A stretch of DNA of 37,383 nucleotides, from contig JAFEGD010000199.1 in assembly GCA_018240245.1 (NCBI GenBank), forward strand, positions 1 through 37,383. Reading direction: 5' to 3'. A model generated the notes under the pieces. That model saw nothing but the letters and a program-made list of their open reading frames with translations. It made no database searches and was not told the origin of the DNA. A program made the position numbers and the translations under genes. This document shows, piece by piece, positions 31,995-37,383 of this stretch. The DNA comes from Spirochaetota bacterium (lineage in GTDB: Bacteria; Spirochaetota; Leptospiria; Turneriellales; Turneriellaceae). How positions within the stretch are numbered: position 1 is the first letter of the stretch; each line of letters opens with the position of its first letter.

Positions 31995-33473
31995 ATCGAT
32001 CTGCTCGCCCGCTTCAGCGACGCCACTCTCGTTCGCGGCGGGCGAACGATTTTTTCGCATGTCTCGTTTGAACTCACTGCCGGTGATCGTATCTATCTTA
32101 CCGGCGAAAACGGCGCGGGTAAAAGCTCGCTCTTAGCCCTAATCGCCGGGCGATTGCATCCCTTAGGCGATGCGCGCCACCGCGTCTATGTATGGGATAC
32201 CGCCGAAGGCGACGCAATGCGCAAAGCGCGTCGGGCAATCGCATTCGTCGGTTACGACGAGCAGTTGCGCCTCAAAGCGTTGCACCAAAAAAGCAGCGTC
32301 GAAAATTTCTTGATCGAACATTTCGACGGTGCCGATTTTCTTTACCGCGAGCCGACCGATTATGAAGCGCAACAAGTCGCGCAGACTCTGGCGGCGTGGC
32401 AATTGACTCCTATTGCCAAGAAAAAAATTGCGACGCTTTCGTTGGGCGAGATGCGTCTGGCGATGATTGCGCGCGCGGCGCTGTACGAGCGAAAAATTTA
32501 TTTACTCTATGAGATTTTTAACTCGCTGTCTCCCGATAAGGCGGCGCTCGTTACCGCTTGGCTGAATGCATTACCGCAAACGGCGGCTGTAGTAATAACC
32601 AGTCACGACAAGGCGCGCATGCAGGATGTATCGTTGAATCGGTTATGGCATCTTGAGGGTGGCAGGCTACAGCAAAGCGAGACTTTACATTTTTCAGAAC
32701 AAAAAAATACAAGAGAAACGTTTCGACAAAAGTCGACTGAAGCGGCGCAACCCCAAGGACAGCGATTAATCCACTGCGCACACGCCGATTTTTTTCACGA
32801 TTTTATTCAAATATTTCACGACCTGTCGTTTAGCGTGCATGCGGGCGATCGGATACTCCTTACCGGGGCCAACGGTTCGGGAAAAACGACGCTGCTCAAA
32901 ATTATGCACGGCGATTTTTATCCGATGTGGGAGCCGGAGGATTCGGGACGCGGTATACTTCATTTCGAAAATGCTCTCGAGCACACCGTGAAATCCGCCT
33001 TGTGGTCGAAGGTGCAGTTTATTGCAGCGACGCACTTCGATTATTATCCGCCGCGCATGACGGTGCGCGATGTGATCGCCTCGCGTTACTCGGGGTCGAT
33101 TTACGATTTTGCGGATACATTGCCGCCAGCGGTTGAACCCTGCCTACGCGCATTGGCCGTCGCAGATTTTTTAGCGCAGCCTTTCAAAACGCTCTCCGAC
33201 GGCGAAAAGACGCGCGTGCTGTTTGCGCGGGCGTTCGCGTTGCCCGCTGCGGTTTACCTCATCGACGAAGGGTTTCTGGCTCTGAGCGAACGCTACTTTG
33301 CCGTCGCCGCTGCCTATTTGAACGGCATTGCACCGGCGGCGACTGTAGTTATCGCAGCGAACGAACGTTTAGAGGCGCTGCGGCAGGCGTTGCAATTTCC
33401 GCTGCAAGAGCGGTCTATGAACCAAATTAGCTTTACAAAAGATTCGGGGATGCAGATGCCGATAATAAGTTAA
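31995..33473 (+). CDS. Tandem ABC ATPase (ModF-like, no membrane domain), start codon not canonical
   Basis: 492 residues if read from 31995, close to E. coli ModF (490). First domain: LVRGGRTIFSHVSFELTAGD, Walker A GENGAGKSS, signature LSLGEMRLA, and a Walker B that reads IYLLYE (Tyr for the usual Asp). Second domain: Walker A GANGSGKTT, signature LSDGEKTRVL, Walker B VYLIDE. No transmembrane segments. The frame is open from just after the DUF6580 TAA, but the first ATG/GTG/TTG is a TTG at 32154, past the first Walker A. Likely starts are ATC 31995 or CTG 32001, or the ATPase is made by stop readthrough. The PP2C gene starts 1 nt after its stop. Confidence 0.85.
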   Translation: MDLLARFSDATLVRGGRTIFSHVSFELTAGDRIYLTGENGAGKSSLLALIAGRLHPLGDARHRVYVWDTAEGDAMRKARRAIAFVGYDEQLRLKALHQKSSVENFLIEHFDGADFLYREPTDYEAQQVAQTLAAWQLTPIAKKKIATLSLGEMRLAMIARAALYERKIYLLYEIFNSLSPDKAALVTAWLNALPQTAAVVITSHDKARMQDVSLNRLWHLEGGRLQQSETLHFSEQKNTRETFRQKSTEAAQPQGQRLIHCAHADFFHDFIQIFHDLSFSVHAGDRILLTGANGSGKTTLLKIMHGDFYPMWEPEDSGRGILHFENALEHTVKSALWSKVQFIAATHFDYYPPRMTVRDVIASRYSGSIYDFADTLPPAVEPCLRALAVADFLAQPFKTLSDGEKTRVLFARAFALPAAVYLIDEGFLALSERYFAVAAAYLNGIAPAATVVIAANERLEALRQALQFPLQERSMNQISFTKDSGMQMPIIS

Positions 33474-33474
33474 G

Positions 33475-35694
33475 ATGCGCCGTTTTTTTCTGCCTTCATT
33501 TTATTTTGTATCGAATCTTTTTTCGTTCGGTACTGCGGCGGCATTGAGTGCGCTCGTCGCGAGTTTGCTCACGTTTGTGTACGTCATGTATTACGGCTAC
33601 GCGCTGAATTTGCCGCAGCTCGACGAACTTATTATTGCGTTACTACTTATTATTCAACCGACGATTCTTTTTCAAGGCGCTTTTTTCGGCCTCTTTCATA
33701 AAGTGCGTTTCTCGGGGCTCACGCGCAATATCGCGAACATGAACCGGTGGATTACGCGCGGCGACAAATGGACACAGGTCAAGATTGCCGAAAATCTAAA
33801 CGCCGATGAAATGCGCGCGTTGTTTCGAACGCTCTGCTATTTGCCGCGCAGCAATGCGATAATGTCGGCAATCATGCTCGCCTGCATCGTCGCGGCGGCG
33901 ACCTCGTATGTTTATTTTCGATTGCACTTTTCGCAAACGCATTTAATCCAAGTTGCGATTATCTCAATTATTGCGGCATTTTTACATGCCGGGTTTACCG
34001 CGCTCATCACCGAACTCATTACCGGCGAAATGCGTTCGCGCATCAAACGGCGGATGTACGAACGGCGTGTCGAGTTTACCGAAATACCGCTCGCGCGGGT
34101 GAGTTCGAAAATTATTTTCTTTATTCTAATTTTGGTCGCTACGCTCTTTGTTTCTAACTTTTTAGTCTATCAAAATGTGCCTTTTGCCGTCATGGTGCGC
34201 TTCTCGTTCTTGGCAATCGTGACGTCTGTCATCATGGCGTATATGATGTTCGCGATTATTATCCAGTCGCTCAAAGAAATCGAAGCGGCGGCAGAGAGTT
34301 TGAAACGCGGCGAAAACGCGAATCTATTTCCCGAGACGCTCGATATCGAATTTATCAATGTCGCAACGGGTCTCATCAGCGCGACGGAAAAAATTCGCGA
34401 TTACCAAATTAATCTCGAACGTAAAGTCGAAGAGCGAACGCGCGAATTAACTCAGGCGAACGCCGCGCTCGAAGCGAAAGACAAGCTTATTCAAATGGAA
34501 CTCGATTTCGCGTCTGAGATACAGAAGGGTATTATACCTGCGCGCATCGAAGAATGGAACGGCTTACGTTTTTACGGTTTCTATAAGCCGATGGAGAAAG
34601 TTTCTGGCGATTACTACGACGTGTTTCCCACTCATGGCAATCGCATGGGCGTACTCATGGCAGACGTCTCGGGGCACGGTGTCCCTGCGGCGCTGATTAC
34701 GACAATGGCAAAAGTCGCTTTTGCCCGCGCCGCGCAGAACACCGCATCTCCGGCGCAGACGTTTCGCGAAGTTAACGATCAACTCTTACAGATTGTGACG
34801 ACGCAAGACTATCTCACGGCGTTTTACTTGACGATCGACGAAACGCACCATTTCTATTTCGGCAATGCCTCGCACCAGCACGCTAAAATTGTGCGTGCAG
34901 AAACCTTGACTGTCGAGTCGCTCGACACCGACGGTCTTTTCGTAGGAGCGATGCGCGAGGCCGATACAAGTTATGCAGAAAAAGAAAGTCGCCTTTATGC
35001 CGGCGACAGACTCTATCTCTATACCGATGGGCTCATTGAAATTCGCAATCGGGAAAACGAAGAGTTGGGCAACGAGCGCTTCGATGTGCTACTCGCCGCC
35101 GCACGCGATTTTGCGGGCGAAAAAGCGGTGCCGCACATTGTCGAAGAAGTATTTCGTTTCGCCGAAGGCAATAAGCCCAACGACGACATTTCCATTTTAA
35201 TGGTAGAGGTCGACCCGCAATACGCGCGATTCTTACAAATCGCAAACGGCGCCTATCAGCTCATCGACCAAGGCAATCGCGAAGACGGGGCACGCTTTCT
35301 CGACGAAGCGATGCAATTATACGATAAGCACGAAAAATCTTTGAAGACCGCCGGTTTCGTGAACTATGATTTAGGGCATGTCGAAAAAGCCGAAGGCTAT
35401 TTAAGAAAGTATATTGCGTTAAATCGCCAAGACGCCGAAGTTTTTTATGTCTTAAGCTCGATCGCAATCCAGCATCAAAATTTCGAACAAGCCGAAGAAT
35501 ATGCGCGCGATGCGCTCAATCTCAGGGCGAGCTATGCACTCGCTTATAACAATCTTTCGATCGCCTGTTTACATTTAGGCAAATACGCATTGGCGCGTTT
35601 TGCGATCGATAAGGCGCTCGCGTACGAGCCGGAAAATCAAGAAATTAAAAAGAACGCAGAACGGCTCAGCGAACGCTTACAGCAAGGGGATTAA
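33475..35694 (+). CDS. Membrane-bound PP2C-type serine phosphatase (RsbU/SpoIIE domain) with C-terminal TPRs
   Basis: 739 residues. About six membrane helices in the first ~270 residues (SLFSFGTAAALSALVASLLTFVYV ... FSFLAIVTSVIMAYMMF), a HAMP-like linker, and a coiled coil (INLERKVEERTRELTQANAAL). The phosphatase core (about 345-580) keeps its metal acids: GDYYDV, ADVSGHGVPAALI, YTDGLIEIRN, KPNDDISILMV. TPR-like repeats lie at about 600-735 (EQAEEYARDALNLRASYALAYNNLSIACLHLGKYALARFAID). Such proteins dephosphorylate STAS antagonists in partner switching, so the STAS protein at 9228 is a possible but unproven substrate. Its gene is packed behind the ABC ATPase. Confidence 0.93.
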   Translation: MRRFFLPSFYFVSNLFSFGTAAALSALVASLLTFVYVMYYGYALNLPQLDELIIALLLIIQPTILFQGAFFGLFHKVRFSGLTRNIANMNRWITRGDKWTQVKIAENLNADEMRALFRTLCYLPRSNAIMSAIMLACIVAAATSYVYFRLHFSQTHLIQVAIISIIAAFLHAGFTALITELITGEMRSRIKRRMYERRVEFTEIPLARVSSKIIFFILILVATLFVSNFLVYQNVPFAVMVRFSFLAIVTSVIMAYMMFAIIIQSLKEIEAAAESLKRGENANLFPETLDIEFINVATGLISATEKIRDYQINLERKVEERTRELTQANAALEAKDKLIQMELDFASEIQKGIIPARIEEWNGLRFYGFYKPMEKVSGDYYDVFPTHGNRMGVLMADVSGHGVPAALITTMAKVAFARAAQNTASPAQTFREVNDQLLQIVTTQDYLTAFYLTIDETHHFYFGNASHQHAKIVRAETLTVESLDTDGLFVGAMREADTSYAEKESRLYAGDRLYLYTDGLIEIRNRENEELGNERFDVLLAAARDFAGEKAVPHIVEEVFRFAEGNKPNDDISILMVEVDPQYARFLQIANGAYQLIDQGNREDGARFLDEAMQLYDKHEKSLKTAGFVNYDLGHVEKAEGYLRKYIALNRQDAEVFYVLSSIAIQHQNFEQAEEYARDALNLRASYALAYNNLSIACLHLGKYALARFAIDKALAYEPENQEIKKNAERLSERLQQGD

Positions 35695-36152
35695 ATATCT
35701 TCTTTCTCGTCGCTTTCAAAATCGATCGATTCGCTATCCGAATCGCCGACAACGACAAAATCGATCTGGTCGATGACTTCGTTTTCAAAAGCGATTTTTA
35801 AGCGGTATTCGCCTTCGTCGAGTTTCTGATAATTATCGATTAGAAGTCCCTGTCCTTCGGCTATTGCGCGGTTGCGCAAATCTATTTCTTGGTATCCCAA
35901 CGATTTTTTTTGCAGCGAGATACCATAATAGGCGCCGCTGCGTAGCTTTAACGGTTGGTATGCATACCACACTACATCGTCGCGTTCAAAAATGGGCGGC
36001 GTCGACGGTCGCTCAAAACGCTGCGGCTGAAAAACTTTTTTCTCGAACGCCGTAAGTTCGGTATGATCGGCTACGGTAAAAGCAAATTTGCCGTGTGTTT
36101 TCGAGCAGGCACCCATCGCGAGCGCCGCCAACACTACAACCTGCATCCGCAT
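35691..36152 (-). CDS. Small lipoprotein of unknown function
   Basis: 153 residues from the ATG at 36152; the longer frame to 36254 adds 34 Arg-rich residues with no signal and overlaps the upstream gene. MRMQVVVLAALAMGAC gives lipid Cys16, followed by SKTHGK. The mature part is a beta-rich domain (DDVVWYAYQPLKLRSGAYYGISLQ, then EGEYRLKIAFENEVIDQIDFVVVG) with an acidic end (SDSESIDFESDEKEDI). Family not recognised. Its stop overlaps that of the PP2C gene on the other strand by 4 nt. The neighbouring lipoprotein gene lies 29 nt upstream on the same strand; probably one operon. Confidence 0.75.
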   Translation of the reverse strand: MRMQVVVLAALAMGACSKTHGKFAFTVADHTELTAFEKKVFQPQRFERPSTPPIFERDDVVWYAYQPLKLRSGAYYGISLQKKSLGYQEIDLRNRAIAEGQGLLIDNYQKLDEGEYRLKIAFENEVIDQIDFVVVGDSDSESIDFESDEKEDI

Positions 36153-36181
36153 AGTTGAATATCGGCGCGGAGCGCTTTCGG

Positions 36182-37129
36182 TTAAAGATTTTTCTCGACT
36201 GCCGGGTAGCCTTGCCCGTCGGCAACGACGCCGACACCCGTCGTACTCGGCCATTCGGCATTATGCCCGCGCTGCGAATAAACTGCGCGCAGCGTTATCT
36301 TTTTTATATCTTGCATGAAAAGCGGTAACCGCAAACGGCCGTTTTTGCCCCAGGCATCTTTTTGAATTTCGATGAGCGGATGCTGTAGTGCGACATTACC
36401 ACCGCCTTTTTTATGCGCGGGAAAACCGGGCTTATAGAGGCGCACCGTGGCGATGTTTTTGGTGAGCTTCAGGCGGTTCGGTAAATCGGCGGCCATAATT
36501 TCGGGAAAAGCCAATGTGACGATTACGCGCGTACCAAACTGCCCGCGATTGACAATTTCAATCATGCTCTCATTGCCAACGACATTGAAAACATCGACAA
36601 ACGGGAAAATTTCGTCGCGCGTCCATTGAATCCACGCGAGGCCGTTGAAGCGATACGTGACGGCGCCGAGTGTCAAAAATTCGTCGTTAGGCTTTTCGTC
36701 GTTCTTGGTAATTTTGACGCTCTTTGTATCAGAGTTTGCCGCCGTAAATTGTTGGCTAAATTGCCGCGCGTCGAAGAGGTCGACAAGTTTTTGCTCGGCG
36801 CCGTGCGTCACTAAGACTTGCGAGCGTTTATTACCGGTTGCGATAAAAAAAACTTTGGGGTCGACGATAATATGCGGCCATGCGGTTTGCCTGAGTAATT
36901 GATAATTTTTTTCGGTAGGAGTGAATATGGCCAGGCGCGTCTTTTGCTCGGCTTCGAAGAGTGCGACATCTTCAAACGACGCGCTGTCGTCGAGCTGGTA
37001 TTTTTTCTGGAGCAATATTTTTTCGACTTTTAACCCGGTTAATTTTTCGATCTCTGATTTAGAGATATGGGGATTTTTTTTGCAGGCAATAACGAGTAGA
37101 ATCACCAGCATGCCGCTGAACATTTTCAT
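36182..37129 (-). CDS. Lipoprotein of unknown function
   Basis: 315 residues. A short signal peptide MKMFSGMLVILLVIAC gives lipid Cys16, followed by KKNPHIS. A possible helix SEIEKLTGLKVEKILLQKKYQ is followed by strands resembling a repeated fold (TRLAIFTPTEKNYQLLRQTAWP, SQVLVTHGAEQKLVDLFDARQF). The C-terminal half is beta-rich (RVIVTLAFPEIM, TVRLYKPGFPAHKKGGG). I know no family for it. Met3 is an alternative start. It probably forms a two-gene unit with the downstream lipoprotein. I see no firm promoter in the 94 nt upstream. Confidence 0.8.
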   Translation of the reverse strand: MKMFSGMLVILLVIACKKNPHISKSEIEKLTGLKVEKILLQKKYQLDDSASFEDVALFEAEQKTRLAIFTPTEKNYQLLRQTAWPHIIVDPKVFFIATGNKRSQVLVTHGAEQKLVDLFDARQFSQQFTAANSDTKSVKITKNDEKPNDEFLTLGAVTYRFNGLAWIQWTRDEIFPFVDVFNVVGNESMIEIVNRGQFGTRVIVTLAFPEIMAADLPNRLKLTKNIATVRLYKPGFPAHKKGGGNVALQHPLIEIQKDAWGKNGRLRLPLFMQDIKKITLRAVYSQRGHNAEWPSTTGVGVVADGQGYPAVEKNL

Positions 37130-37223
37130 GGTAAAGCCCGTTTTCTAAATTTCGATGCCACGAAAAGAATCTTAATTACTGTATTCGAGACCGCTCCATG
37201 GGGTTAAGGCAGCAATTTTCGAC

Positions 37224-37382
37224 TTAGCGGCGATTTTTGGCACTTTTTTTCTTTTTGACGGGCACCTTTTTCTTCACTGCTTGCTTTGATTTTGGCTTGG
37301 TCTTTGTAATAGTTATTACATTTTTTTTGTCTTCTTTCATCGGTATCGGTTTCGGATCTTTCGCTTCTTCGGCTAAAATAAG
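37224..37382 (-). CDS. C-terminal fragment of a protein with a lysine-rich tail (cut by window edge)
   Basis: An open frame enters from the right edge on the minus strand and stops with TAA at 37224-37226, giving 52 residues. From EEAKDPKPIPMKED it runs into a Lys-rich tail (TKTKPKSKQAVKKK, VPVKKKKSAKNRR). Such tails occur on histone H1-like proteins, nucleoid proteins, some helicases and topoisomerases. The domain that would name it lies outside the window. No frame break is seen and there is no alternative gene in this stretch. Confidence 0.6.
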   Translation of the reverse strand, partial: LILAEEAKDPKPIPMKEDKKNVITITKTKPKSKQAVKKKVPVKKKKSAKNRR

Positions 37383-37383
37383 C

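Noticed and set aside
32154..33473. TTG 32154 as the true start of the ABC ATPase
   Set aside because: It would remove the whole first Walker A motif, which is intact and in frame upstream.
36153..36254. Extended N-terminus of the 35691-36152 lipoprotein
   Set aside because: It is Arg-rich, overlaps the upstream gene, and would bury the lipoprotein signal peptide.

Overview
This 37.4 kb window is a gene-dense piece of bacterial chromosome (GC near 50 percent by eye), with no rRNA, tRNA, CRISPR array, transposase or phage gene. The envelope is Gram-negative: LolA, a porin-like beta-barrel, many lipoproteins with CKK or CSK after the lipobox, a PBP1C/alpha-2-macroglobulin pair and a LysM lipoprotein. 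Together with the RsbU-type phosphatase and STAS regulators and the gene order rpsF-ssb-rpsR-DUF2232-rplI, this suggests a spirochaete of the Leptospirales (Leptospira/Turneriella-like). The lineage is an inference from gene content, not from a marker gene.

Layout. Positions 1-2407 (+): ribosomal protein/ssb operon. 2408-7639 (-): lolA, a RodZ-like protein, rimO and priA, transcribed towards rplI and ending exactly where rplI ends. 7746-9131 (+): C-terminal processing protease. 9228-10921 (+): STAS protein and LysM lipoprotein, closed by a clear intrinsic terminator. 11142-14005 (+): rho, a small lipoprotein and a GerMN protein. 14055-15011 (-): solitary pdhA. 15059-15293: a large nested inverted-repeat element between pdhA and the lipoprotein gene at 15383. 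15935-18052 (+): UXS-like sugar nucleotide enzyme, thioesterase, purN. 18063-18683 (-): porin-like protein. 18795-20561 (+): phosphohexomutase. 20602-31395 (-): lipoprotein, pbpC, giant alpha-2-macroglobulin, nnr, mgsA. 31476-35694 (+): DUF6580 membrane protein, tandem ABC ATPase and PP2C phosphatase-TPR protein, packed stop-to-start. 35691-37383 (-): two lipoproteins and the lysine-rich end of a further gene.

The most unusual signals are: (1) a roughly 235-nt multi-branched inverted-repeat element at 15059-15293, with two perfect 21-bp stems, three inner hairpins and a shared terminal palindrome, which reaches the 5' end of the pdhA reading frame; (2) a dispersed palindrome family with ends GTAGAGACGC/GCGTCTCTAC, three copies here, two of them inside the phosphohexomutase gene and translated in the same frame; (3) a tandem ABC ATPase whose reading frame begins directly after the TAA of the DUF6580 gene, in the same frame, with no ATG, GTG or TTG before its Walker A motif; (4) loss of the last zinc-ligand cysteine of PriA (Asp416).

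Functional themes are translation and replication housekeeping (S6, S18, L9, SSB, PriA, RimO, Rho), envelope biogenesis (LolA, RodZ-like, Ctp, PBP1C, A2M, LysM, porin), partner-switching signalling (STAS, PP2C phosphatase), and central or detoxifying metabolism (PdhA, PurN, phosphohexomutase, Nnr, MgsA).
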